DNA from: Hermodice carunculata
Lineage: Eukaryota > Annelida > Polychaeta > Eunicida > Amphinomidae
Reading direction: 5' to 3'
Length of the DNA: 64,000 nt
NCBI GenBank assembly: GCA_964020975.1
Contig: CAXHWN010002574.1
Span: 459,001 to 523,000 of the forward strand
The translations under genes were made by a program, and so were the position numbers. Under the pieces are notes generated by a model. It saw only the letters and a program-made list of their open reading frames with translations. It did not search any database and had not been told where the DNA came from. Below, piece after piece: positions 30,390 to 40,440 of the stretch; position 1 is the first letter of the stretch, and each line of letters opens with the position of its first letter.

Positions 30390-30880
30390 AATCATCTTCG
30401 ATTTCATAGTCTGAATCATCAGAGTCAAAGGAATTTTCATACTCATCCTGGTCATCATTGTCTGATAGTTGGTCAGCTGTAACGTGCTCAGCTATGTCTT
30501 TTGGCATTTAGTCCACAACAAACCAGACCATCTGGTATTTGCCATCAGTTAGTTTCCAGCCACACTCAGTAGGATCAATTGAATCAGATATTGGGTCCTG
30601 GAGGTGTGCATTTCTCCAAATCATAGTCACATAGTTTGTCAAGTTCAGCTTTTGTGAAAGAACTCGCCTTGGGGAAGAGTGGTAGCATCTGCTCCTTTAA
30701 TTTTGGCTATTGGCTCAGACACCCTTCTAAGTGCATACTTCTCTCTGAAGATTGCGTACCTGGCTTCCCCTAGGTTAGAGACCATTGCTTTGTTGTTGCC
30801 TTCTGGGATCTCTTTGCTTTCTCCCAGCTTAGCAAAGAGATTTTGGTAATACTCTGACGACTCTACTTTGCCAACCCCGT
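30390..30880 (-). pseudogene. C-terminal remnant of a dispersed, transposon-associated protein
   Basis: On the minus strand the readings run 'VESSEYYQNLFAKLGESKEI', 'NLGEARYAIFREKYA', 'TTLPQGEFF', then 'DPTECGWKLTDGKYQMVWF' and a strongly acidic tail 'SDDSDYEIEDDL' with a stop. I recall a family of uncharacterised animal proteins, present in many copies in cnidarian, lancelet, mollusc and fish genomes, ending in the pattern 'LPPC.D....H..R.NYQ......GW....G.L...W' and an acidic tail; this fits its order. It is broken and only the end is seen. It may be the original cargo of the inverted-arm unit. Function unknown. Confidence 0.45.
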
Positions 30881-31260
30881 GTCAACGAATATTTGGGCCC
30901 CCTTTCATATTTGATTCCTGTCGCATTTCATATGACATCTTAACTACAGTTGTAACATTGATAATGTTTACAGTGGAAAATAGCAAAATTGGTCATGTTA
31001 CACAAGACTAAAGGTAAAAGGTGCTGGTCACAGTGTTTTGTCAGCTCAGCATGAGAATAGATTCGGCGCAAAATGTTAAAATGTAGTCCTGAATCATGTG
31101 AATGGCATTATAATTGATGCGGAATTATGACCAGATGACTCAAACCTAAGTTTACTTTCTCATAGAAAATGGGAAATTTAACTTGGTGCAAGTATGTTGG
31201 CGATCTGAGTATAAAAGTAATTTTTATGAATAGCTGAGCTACTTCCAGTTATGTAGATAG

Positions 31261-31277
31261 CGGGGGGGGGGGGGGGC
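31261..31277. repeat. G homopolymer
   Basis: About 15 G in a row just left of the minisatellite; further G runs lie at about 32303-32323 and 32387-32398, so the region is G4-prone. Confidence 0.9.
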
Positions 31278-31289
31278 TTTTGTTTCCCA

Positions 31290-32035
31290 AATGTTTTGGC
31301 CACTTGACCCCTGAACAGTATCTAAGTGCCTCAAGGTGGATATTAATGAGGAAGAGGCTCTTTGATTCCAGACTATTGGGCCCCCTTTTGGTATCTAAAT
31401 GCATTAAGTGGATATTGAATATTTGGGCCCCCTATTTGTAAGTAAATGCCTTGCAATGGGGATAAATGGGGAGGGGGCCTTTCGGTTTCAGAATATTTGG
31501 GCCCCCTATTTGTACCAAAGGGTCCCCCCTCCCCATTTATATCCACTCTATGGCACAAACAAATAGGGGGCCCAAAAACTCTGGAAACAAAGGGCCCCCT
31601 CCCCATTTATATCCACTGTAAGGCATTTAACTACAAATATGGGGGCCAAATATTTTGGAACCAAAGGGCCCCCTTCCCATTCATATTCACTGCAAGGTAT
31701 TTACCAAATTGGGGGCTGCAATATCTTGGAACCAAAGGGACCCCCTCCCCCATTTGTATCCACTTCAAGACACATGCAAATAGGAGGCCCAAATATCCTG
31801 GGACCAAAGGGCCCCCCTCCTCATATATGTCCACTGCAAGGCATTTACTTAAAATAGTGGGCCCAAATATGCTGGAACCAAAAGCCCCTCCCTCCCCATT
31901 TATATCCACTGCAAGGCATTTACTTACAAAAAGGGGGCCCAAATATTCTGGAACCAAAGGGCCCATCCCATTTATAACCACTTTAAGACACTTACAGACA
32001 GAGGAAATCAGCTGAAAACCCACATCCCTGATTCC
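31290..32035. repeat. Strand-switching ~75-bp GC-rich minisatellite
   Basis: Units carry 'atatttgggccccctatttgta', a 'gtaaatgccttgca.tgg' block and 'aaatggggagggggcc'. About two to three units lie in this orientation up to about 31515; from there to 32035 about seven units are in the opposite orientation (ccactgcaaggcatttac at about 31610, 31685, 31757, 31829, 31903, 31977). The pivot is near 31517. A single fragment of the unit lies apart at about 30886-30918. Because the unit is close to a multiple of three, open frames of up to 189 codons arise on both strands; they are by-products. Confidence 0.93.
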
Positions 32036-32497
32036 ATTCCAGAATATTTAGGCTCTCCCAGTATGAAAGAGCTTTCTTTAAAAAAAACCTGGTGTTTTAT
32101 TGTATTTTTTCATATCAAGAGCCAGATATGTCACGTATGTATCTCCAGCAATGCAGATAACCAGGAATAAGGGGGAAATGGAGACACCCGAATCTATACT
32201 TACGGGGTAGATTTGTGCTAAAATATGTGTTGCATATATTAAAAAAACAAACTTGGTATAAACTTGGAGGGATTGTGAGATAATTCCTACAAGGTATTTT
32301 GGGGCGGGGGTGGGGGGGGGGGGCAAATGTTTGCAGGGAGGCCCAAACGTTCGGCAAATGAATGGGCTCCTGGGGGACCATCCGTTGGGGGGGGGGGGCA
32401 AGTATTCTCTGACACCGGTACTTGCTGATGGCTTATCTGACATTGTCACAACTGACATGGAGTAATGCAGACTTATCAACCATCATGTAGCTTTCAC

Positions 32498-32715
32498 TGC
32501 ATCTATACAAAACACAAGTGCATAAAATATCATTGCATCTAGATACAAAGCTCAAGTGCATACAATATCACTGCATCTGTATAAAACACAAGTGCATAAA
32601 ATATCACTGCATCTAGATACAAAGCACAAGTGCATAAAATATCACTGCATTTAGATATAAAGCACAAGTGCATAAAATACTACTGCATCTATACAAAACC
32701 GAAGTGCATGAAACA
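32498..32715. repeat. Tandem array, ~37-bp unit, six copies
   Basis: Copies start near 32499, 32535, 32574, 32611, 32648 and 32685, each of the form gcatct(a)gatacaaagcac followed by aagtgcataaaatatcact. They vary by a few bases and by alternation of 'tatacaaaac' and 'agatacaaagc' versions, which hints at a higher-order ~75-bp dimer. Confidence 0.93.
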
Positions 32716-33099
32716 AAGACTAAGGATGATACAAACAGCACATTCACGAAATAAAATAAAGGCTGATAACCTTCCTGCTCACAAAAAGCAAGCAGTTAAC
32801 TGACTGACCTTTCTACTGGCCTAACTTAGGCCAAGATTATTTGTCTTTCCAACAACAGAGTGGAGAAAATACACTGGGGTTTTGCTTACCATCCTCTTCG
32901 GCCTACTGCCTACCTAAAGCAAATGACTGGGACTTAACTAGTTAACTGCTAAAGTGTCAAAAACAAAAACAAAAAAATAATAAACAGATTAAGCCCTAAT
33001 TGAAAACTACATTAAACTAGACCTTATTTTAGGAACAGAAATGTGGCTTGACAATTGTAACAAGGGCAGTGCAATCCCCCCCCCCCCTCCCAAATTACA

Positions 33100-33781
33100 A
33101 TATAGACCGCAAACACCAGAATACAAATGCAGGCGGCAGTTAAAGATAGAAAATAAACTGATAAAACGTAAGGAGAAACCATATAACCACATGCAGCCAT
33201 CCCATAAACATTTCAACGTTCAAATCTACAAGAAACATAAAAGACACCCAGTCAAAGATACGGAAATCTTATTCTAAATATGTCAATAGCATCAACGAAA
33301 GCAGTTTTGTTCAGAAAAACAGCAAACCCTTCTGGTACATCAAATCCTGACATAAAGACAATACCAGACCTAAATGCACTCGAGCACTGGTCAAACACGT
33401 GGGGCATGAAGTTCAACATCAACAAAATTTTGTTATATTATGCAAATCAATAGGACCAAATAACCTTAACACCAATGTTACCATTTATACCAACAACAAC
33501 TTCGACAAGTACCACACAATCCATATCTCTGACTTATACTTAATGAAAAACTTAATATGTACACCACAGGCCAAAAAATACAGAAACTTGTTCTTTCCAA
33601 CAATGGTCATTGACTGGAACAATCTCACCAATCACCAAATTTCTGCAGAGACAATAGACACTTTCAAAAGCAGACTGTCTGCAACATGATACTTGGACTA
33701 ATTGTCCTACACCCCTGGGAACTGTTACTCCACGAAAAGATCTGCCCAGTATATATACACAACAGAACAGAACAGAACAGA
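33100..33781 (+). mobile_element. Internally deleted LINE copy with (ACAGA)n tail
   Basis: The 5' part reads 'LIKRKEKPYNHMQPSHK' and 'YVNSINESSFVQKNSKPFWY', the linker between endonuclease and reverse transcriptase in Jockey/CR1/L2-like LINEs ('RLYNKAK.S....W..Y......'; 'KPFW.YIKS'). Directly after about 33350 the sequence jumps to 'IKTIPDLNALEHWSNTWGMK', a region after the YADD box, and ends with 'RNLFFPTMVIDWNNL' and 'TIDTFKSRL', the usual last residues. About the whole reverse transcriptase core is missing. The tail 'acagaacagaacagaacag' at 33760-33781 is the short repeated 3' end typical of such LINEs. It lies inside the inverted-arm unit, so it inserted later. Confidence 0.88.
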
Positions 33782-33782
33782 G

Positions 33783-33950
33783 ATGGGGTTTCCACACTTT
33801 CGGAAAAATGCAATGTGCTTGAGGCAGGAATCCCCCACTTTCAGTTTCACAATGTAATGTACATGATGTGCTTGAAGCAGGGATTCCACACTTTCAGTCG
33901 TTACGATGCATTGTACTTGAAGTGGGGATAACCCACTTTCACTATGAGAA
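33783..33950. repeat. Imperfect ~50-bp tandem repeat
   Basis: Four blocks of '(c)cactttcag/cggt' each followed by a 'aatgta/cttga(a/g)g.(g)gg' block lie at about 33792, 33832, 33887 and 33932. Immediately follows the LINE tail. Confidence 0.65.
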
Positions 33951-34144
33951 GTTCAGTTTAAAATACAATCACTTACTATTGCTTGTTAGGCCTAATCACT
34001 GATTGAGACATAAATTAACCCAACATATGTAAATATAACCAAATGAATTGAGCAATATTTTAAAATGTGTTCCGCATACATTTATCTTTGATGGGTAATG
34101 TACAAGGGTAGAAGATGTCAATATTTGATGTAGGAACGAAAAAC

Positions 34145-34662
34145 TTGAATCAGTTTGTTTTTAACAATGCAGATTGTCTTTTACATAGATTTACTGTGGG
34201 CAGATGTCTGAAGTATCATCTTTTCTACTGAATAAAAGTCAAATAAGTCAGTTTGGTCTTGTTTCTTCTAGTTTGTGGTGTTTTTTCTGAAGCCTTCAGG
34301 AGGTATAGCCTGTGACCCATTTTGGTAACCTTATGACCTCTGTTGACGTCACTAATTGATATCTTCAAATTTGGTTTGCTTTGTTGGCTAGAGGGGCTAT
34401 ATACAAACATTTTGAGGGGTAACTCATTCTGATGTAAGCAATATGAACGAAGATATGGCCGTTTAAATTTCCCCTACCCCTTAATTTTGTGCCAATTTTG
34501 GAAGGCGAGATTCCCTCCAAAACAGCTGCATGGAAAGAAAATGGACCACTTTCAGCTTGTAAGACTGCCAGATATGATTTCTCCAGGTATTTTTGCCTTA
34601 GAAAACATGTTCAAACAAACTGCACTCGAAAACATAAATAAAGGTGTCTCATCTCCCGGACT
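34145..34662 (+). repeat. Right inverted arm
   Basis: Mirror of the left arm. On the plus strand a frame opens at 34487 with MCQFWKARFPPKQ and goes on through the arm's edge into unrelated flanking DNA up to 34897. The arm also contains a short stretch 'gacctctgttgacgtcac' shared by both arms. Confidence 0.95.
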
Positions 34663-35365
34663 AAAAGTAACGAGATTTTTCAACTGGATCAAAAATGTTG
34701 CAACAGAAACTCGGCGATTTTGGTTGGAATTAGATTTTTTGTATGAAGTATATCGACGAGTAGGGCAAGAATTTGAGTACCCTTATACGGGAATTTGTCT
34801 ATTCATTTTATTTTATTTTCATAATGTGACTCAATACAATACAGGAAAAGTTGATAAATGCATTCAGTCTTTTCCTGATTTTTTTTCTAGCAGGTAAACC
34901 ATACGCAAAATGAATTCTGCAATCATCTACAATCCTAAATGTGACAGGAGCTATGACCTTTTCCTCGAATATTATTAATGAGCTCCGACGACGCTAATGT
35001 GGCTTTCTCACTGCCCTTGTTTCCCTTACATTGCTCTTTCTATTGTCATCAAAACGTCATCACCTCTGCACCTGACTATAGTAGGTCACTATTTCATTGC
35101 CATGGCCGTTGCAGATAACATGTTTTTGCTGGCAGACTTCACTGATTGATTCAAACCATTTTGCAGGTTTCACTTAGGTTTTGCTGAACCTCGATTGTGT
35201 GTAACAATCAGATGACACTTCCTGGATGGTCCATGGTTGGTGGTTGCACATGCTGTGACTACACTCAGTACTACTACAGAACCTATCCTCAAATGCACCA
35301 ATTAGATCGCCCTTTCATTATATGAATAGTAATAGCAGCAGAAACAGTAGAAGGAGTAGTTGCAA
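34663..35365. other. No gene seen
   Basis: Flank right of the inverted-arm unit. The frame running in from the arm continues to 34897 with no recognised motif. Nothing else noted. Confidence 0.4.
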
Positions 35366-35379
35366 TAATAATAATAATG

Positions 35380-35473
<94 letters not shown>

Positions 35474-35474
35474 T
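35366..35474. repeat. (AAT)n microsatellite
   Basis: About 34 units, almost pure, giving poly-Asn or poly-Leu readings that are not genes. Confidence 0.97.
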
Positions 35475-35849
35475 AACAACAACAAAGGGACCTTAGCAGG
35501 TCGCATGAGGAAGATCTTTTTGTGCACTCTCAAATGGGCTCATTACATGGCATTAGGTCTATTTTAGCATCGTTGTTTCACTACAACCTCGACAAACTTG
35601 CATGACAGTGTTCACTAAGCCGTGCTGAGTGCCTGATGTTTGAAATTGTACTATTCTTTGGTAGAGGAGCTAGTTGATATCTTTCTATTCATAAATGACT
35701 TACCAAATAACATTTTAAAAAATATTTTTGTCCCCCAAACTTCAACCTTAACAAAATTACGCCTCTCTCTGGTACGCCATCGCCACATGAGTACAATGAA
35801 AAATGCTGGTAAACAAGACTGTCATTCATCAAACCAATCTACAAAGGTT

Positions 35850-36218
35850 CATAATTGAAAGGTGACAATCACCTGAGGACCTCAAGTGAGGTATTGGATC
35901 TAAATAATACACGTTCTTTCAAACGATTGGCAGGCAATCCACGTGAATACAAATGGCACAGGGATCAAAATGTTTCAGTCATAATCAATTCTGTTGACTG
36001 GTGTACAAGTTATTTATCAGATGGGACTCAATTTTTACGTTGCGTAAATGAAGTAAATGAAGATTCTGATACATTTTCTATTAATTGTGGTGTTCCTTGA
36101 GGGTAAATACTAGACCTTTCTTATGTGTCTTATATGTAAACGACCTAGGTCTTCCGTTTTAAGATACGTTATGTTTATTATTTGCAGATGGCAGCAGCTT
36201 GCTGTTAAGTTACAAGGA

Positions 36219-36285
<67 letters not shown>

Positions 36286-37100
36286 TCTAAAGCATAGAAG
36301 CAAGAGTACTTTAGTTGATATGTTTCGGCCTTTTACAAAAAGGATGTCAGCATGGACTGATAAAACAAATTATTTCATGTTTCGATCTTGTAATTATAAG
36401 ATTTACCTCTTCTTTCACAGTTGACATAAACAACAAATGTTACTTTAAGTTGAAAATTTTAAAAACTTAAGAAGTTTTGTTTGATAAGAACCTCAGCTGA
36501 AAACATAGTCTATGTTAATTTAAAAAATAAGCAAGACAGCTGGGATCTTCAAGGTCAGACATACATTTGGTGTAAACATATTAGCACAATTTTATACTGA
36601 TTTAGTCTGTCCATATTTAATTTATTGTTATACCTCATGGGCTACGACATATCCAATTATAATAGGTGAGATTATGAAATGTATCAAACTATTTCATGGC
36701 TCATCACATTTCCAAATTTTAATCTACATACTGTCCCGCTACTTTACAAGGTTAACATCCAGAAATCTCGAAGTCTAGACACGTTTTCTACAGGTTTATT
36801 AAAAGAAAATTTGTCTTGTGTCTTATGTTTTGAGTTTAATCCATGGAAGTCTCAATGTTCACAATAATAAAACCAGGTAAAAGACATTTATGTACCGTTT
36901 CAAAACTAATATTAAGGAAATTGTCCAATAATAACTCATGGATCATGCATAGTGCCTATTTTTAATTTTTAAATCCTTCTCGAAATATTGGTTGAAGAGA
37001 AGTCTTAAACTCTTTATTATGGACCATCATAGAATGCAGTTAAACTTTAATACTGCATTGTAAATATGTTGTCATTTTTCAGTGCAGCCTCAGCTGAAAG
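35850..37100 (+). mobile_element. Decayed LINE reverse transcriptase, plus strand
   Basis: The plus strand reads 'VDWCTSYLSDGTQFL' and 'SINCGVP', the RT stretch 'WF.SYL..R.QFV....S....I..GVPQG', then 'LLFADGSSLLLSYKD', the catalytic YADD box with the second Asp changed to Gly. After a TA microsatellite it resumes with 'MSAWTDKTNYFMFRS', 'FDKNLS.KHSLC' and, near 36830-36930, 'NVHNNKTR.KTFMYRFKTNI', all blocks of the C-terminal half of CR1/L2-like LINEs in proper order. Many stops and shifts make it dead. The 5' end and 3' tail are not defined. Confidence 0.82.
36219..36285. repeat. (TA)n microsatellite inside LINE
   Basis: About 33 TA units placed directly after the codons for 'LLLSYKD', splitting the reverse transcriptase sequence. 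It grew inside the dead copy. Confidence 0.96.
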
Positions 37101-38449
37101 AAAATATAATCTCCACAATCGGGTTTTATTCATTTGCTTTATAGTTTCTATGTTTATCTAGCAATAAATTTCTAAGTTGCCCTGTAGTGCCCAACTACCT
37201 GGAAGCTGACTCAACGACTTTAATCAAAGGATGCTAAAACGCCGATTTCGTATCAGATCACCTAGTTTATGGTTATATGTTTTAGTTCACGTACGATCAA
37301 TTATACAAGTTATTTGCACTAAATATGTTTACTTTATATTCCCTCATAGGCTAAAATGGAAAAGTCATACTTTATTGGTTGCTCCAAAAAAACGTCAGCC
37401 AAGCATATTGGTATAAGATATTTATAGGTAACATGCTTAAAAAACCCACATAGATAACTCGTATTGACCGCCATTTTGTTTAGCTGTTACAAGGGAGAAT
37501 GCATTTCTTCTACAAAATATAAACATAATGTGCAGTTTTAAGGCAGGTATTAAAACCTTTCTCATATACACATTACTACTAATTACTATGAACAGGAATG
37601 GATTTAATTTGAATTTAAACTCCTAAATCGTCATATTTTACCTTGGTTTATAGTTCTGAATGCAGTTACAGGTTCACTTGTGTTTTAATGGACCATATTT
37701 GTTTGTATGAACATAATTTAGAACTTTCGAAATATGGCGTGACTTGAAACTCTTATTGTAACATATTTCAAATTCTGTGTAGGATTTTCCTGATGCAGTG
37801 ATTTTCTTACTGGACCTTGTGAATATTGTGCTAGGCCACTTGAGTCTAGAACTACTGGTCAAAATATTTCATACACTGACAGTTTTGAATGCTGGCCATG
37901 GCCTGAATTGACCTGTGATGTCCCCACACAACTCCTCGAGAAAACACCTACAGGATGTTCCTAGCAGTGCACGTAGGATCTGTCCACACCCATGCAGAAT
38001 TTGTTAATCTGTGCAAATGACAGCTCCTTTGGTTGTCCAAGGAGACAATGTTCAAAATAATCAATACAACTAATTAACAGTAGGCTATTAATCTTTTATG
38101 ATAATCCCCCCCAAAAAAAACCCCAGGTTAATACATATACGTTCTTGCATCGAAATCAAAATACATAAAATAACATGGCCCAGAGACCACAAAGAAGAGA
38201 TGATTGCCAAGAAACCAAAATATGGTCCAGGTCTCTCCTTGAGGGCTGGGCCTACATGGGGATCTAACTACCCCAAGTCCCACCAAGTAAGCAAACGTAC
38301 CATGCGATGTTCCCACGAATTATGATGATTAAATGTCAGGCTATAAAATAAATATTTTGATGAATCAACGTTCCATGAAGGGTAACAACTACCGTTGAGT
38401 CAGAGACTGTCAGTATTAGAAACAGTGAATTAATGGGTATTTTCCCCTC
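37101..38449. other. No gene seen
   Basis: AT-rich DNA between two LINE remnants. Frames at 37231-37416 and 38098-38325 have no recognised motif; part of the left end may be LINE 3' UTR. Confidence 0.4.
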
Positions 38450-40440
38450 ACTCATATGGTGGCAGAGCGAGCTCGGTATAGACTCTCCGCTAGTTCAATA
38501 ATTGGATAAAATGTCAAAAAATATTGAACGGGCAGGATAATCTATACTGCTCATTCTATATATTAAGAAGCAATATCTAACTTCATTTTATGAGAAACAA
38601 ATTTTGATATTTAAACGCCCATCAGTGGCTGGGAAGAATGGTGGAGTTTGCCGAGTCCCAAGCATATCTTAATATTGGTGCCTTGAGTATACTCAAATCG
38701 AGACAAATTACTTTGGGATACATTAAGTGTTCATTCCGTACACCAGACAGGGAACTCTGACCGATTTTCACAGATATTATTTGGCCTGAGATTTTATATC
38801 AGGGTAGCTCATACACGTATTAATATAGTTAAAATCACCCGCTAGAGGCGGCACATCTTTTTAGCATGGCTATTGTGAATACCTGTAGAAGGAAAAGTAA
38901 AACAGAAGCTCCATGTCGTCCACCCTGTTGATTTAGTTTTCGTTACGGAAACAAACAAGCTGCGGGAGATTTTCCCAGACAAAAGAAATAGCTGCCACCT
39001 TGCATTTGGACTGTCCGAAAGTAAACTGCCAATTATGAGCATAGTCCTTGCATATATTGATTGAGGATCAAATCCCTCACATGAAGGGGGACCAGAGTAA
39101 TATCACCATGAACAAAACCGTTCTGCATTACATCGCCGATAGGAACGCCATAATTGGCCTCCTCTAGTTGAACAAGTAGATCCTTAATGAATAAATGAAA
39201 CATATTTACATGAGAGAGAATGTCCTGGCCGGTACCACGTGTAACTTCAAAACGTTCGCTTTAAGTCCAATTCCATTTAACAACTGCACACATAATATTG
39301 TATCATTCATATAAATTTAGCCAGCCATTGACTTAAAGAGTCTTCAATAATTTATAAAACAATCCACAATGCTAAATACGGTCAAAGCATTGTTCTATGC
39401 CACAGCTGCATATATAAGTTGGAGAGAGCTTGGTTTTATATGAAGTGATGTCATGAAGCATAACCACACACATATCCGTTCCCTGTTTTTCTCTGAATCA
39501 GAACTGATTGTCAAAGACATTATCAGGTGTGTGATATGAAAATTCTGTTAGTTTGGAACAAATTTAGCAAACCTGAATTGGACGATAACTAGAAGCACCA
39601 TTATGGTGTAGCCGAGGTTTCTTGAGAACGAGAATAATCCTACCTTTCTGCAGAACTCTTGGAACAAAAGCATTGTTGAAAGTAAAGGTAATCAGAACAG
39701 ATACATAGTCACACTAGATATCACTGTTACTACAAATTAAATGTTCAGCTGTCGCACCATCTAAACCAAGAACACTATTAGTCGAAAACAATCGGGTTTA
39801 TTCATCTATGTCATTAGGAGAAATATACATCCCAGGACCGTGTAACGTAGGCTCATTAAATGTTTCAAAAACATTCGGCAAAGAGGTGAATCACCCATAC
39901 TTTTACTATATTAGCCTGCAAAATCGTTAAAATTTAGAACCGAGCTGGGCTGTTTTCTTAGATTCCTTTTTATTCTATTCTAGAACTGTGACAAATTTCT
40001 GTTCTTGGATATGTTCTCCAAGGACCGAAGCGTATTAGTATTTTGCCTTGTGATACACTTTCAAATAAACGTCTGGACTGTCTCTGATACATATCCAAGT
40101 ATCAAACACAAGACCAGATCTACTTCGATCATTTTCTACCCATAAATGCCAACGGATTTTTTTTCCTATCATGCCGTCCAGATAATAACACGGGGCGTCA
40201 TTAAAACTTAAATTCATACTTTCTATCTGGTTCACGCTCAACAGTGCCGGTAGCTTCATGAAAGGCATAATTAATGCTTTGTATGTAATTATCAACCGGC
40301 TATTGAAAATAACCATTTGAGTCACTATTATCAATAAATGGAACGAAGTTCACTCTTTCAGACAGTGTTACTTTACATGCTTCTCTTTTGTCGTGGTCTT
40401 TCCATTGAGATACATGGAACACTCCGCATTCTTGGTCCGA
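38450..40440 (-). mobile_element. Decayed LINE ORF2, minus strand
   Basis: Reading from 40440 down: 'WKDHDKREACKVTLSERVNF', 'KKIRWHLWVENDRSRSGLVF' and 'YLKVYHKAK' (linker between endonuclease and RT), 'VLGLDGATAEHLIC' (about 39745-39780; standard 'GLDG..AE.'), 'NGASSYRPI', 'FREKQGTDMCVVML' and 'GIEQCFDRI' (standard 'FGF....T..A' and 'D..KAFD'), then 'FEVTRGTGQGD' (standard 'RG.RQG'), 'HGDITLVPL' (YADD position, at about 39080) and 'CKDYAHNWQFTFGQSKCKV'. The downstream C-terminal region 'YAWDSANSTILPSH' also fits. Stops, shifts and the altered YADD box show it is dead. Best matches in memory are I/Nimb or L2-like elements, not certain. Confidence 0.86.

Larger units (their letters stand above)
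29531..34662. mobile_element. 5.1 kb unit with ~520-bp terminal inverted arms
   Basis: The left arm (29531-30050) and right arm (34145-34662) are inverted copies at about 94-95% identity by eye, ending abruptly at agtccaggag on the left and its complement ctcccggact on the right. The 4.1 kb between them holds a decayed minus-strand coding remnant, a strand-switching minisatellite, two G-runs, a 37-bp array and a truncated LINE. Long arms around a decayed gene fit an old DNA transposon of unknown superfamily that was later filled by other repeats; an alternative is two separate copies of one dispersed repeat in opposite orientation. No target duplication is evident (flanks tgataaaat and aaaagtaac). 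Confidence 0.65.

Noticed and set aside
31373-32023. Frames of 189 (+) and 130 (-) codons with regular repeats
   Set aside because: The ~75-bp minisatellite unit is near a multiple of three, so open frames occur on both strands; no start context or family similarity.
32498-32715. CRISPR-like array of ~37-bp repeats
   Set aside because: Units are head-to-tail without unique spacers, and the DNA is animal nuclear.
35318-35567. Poly-Asn / poly-Leu protein
   Set aside because: Plain AAT microsatellite read in frame.
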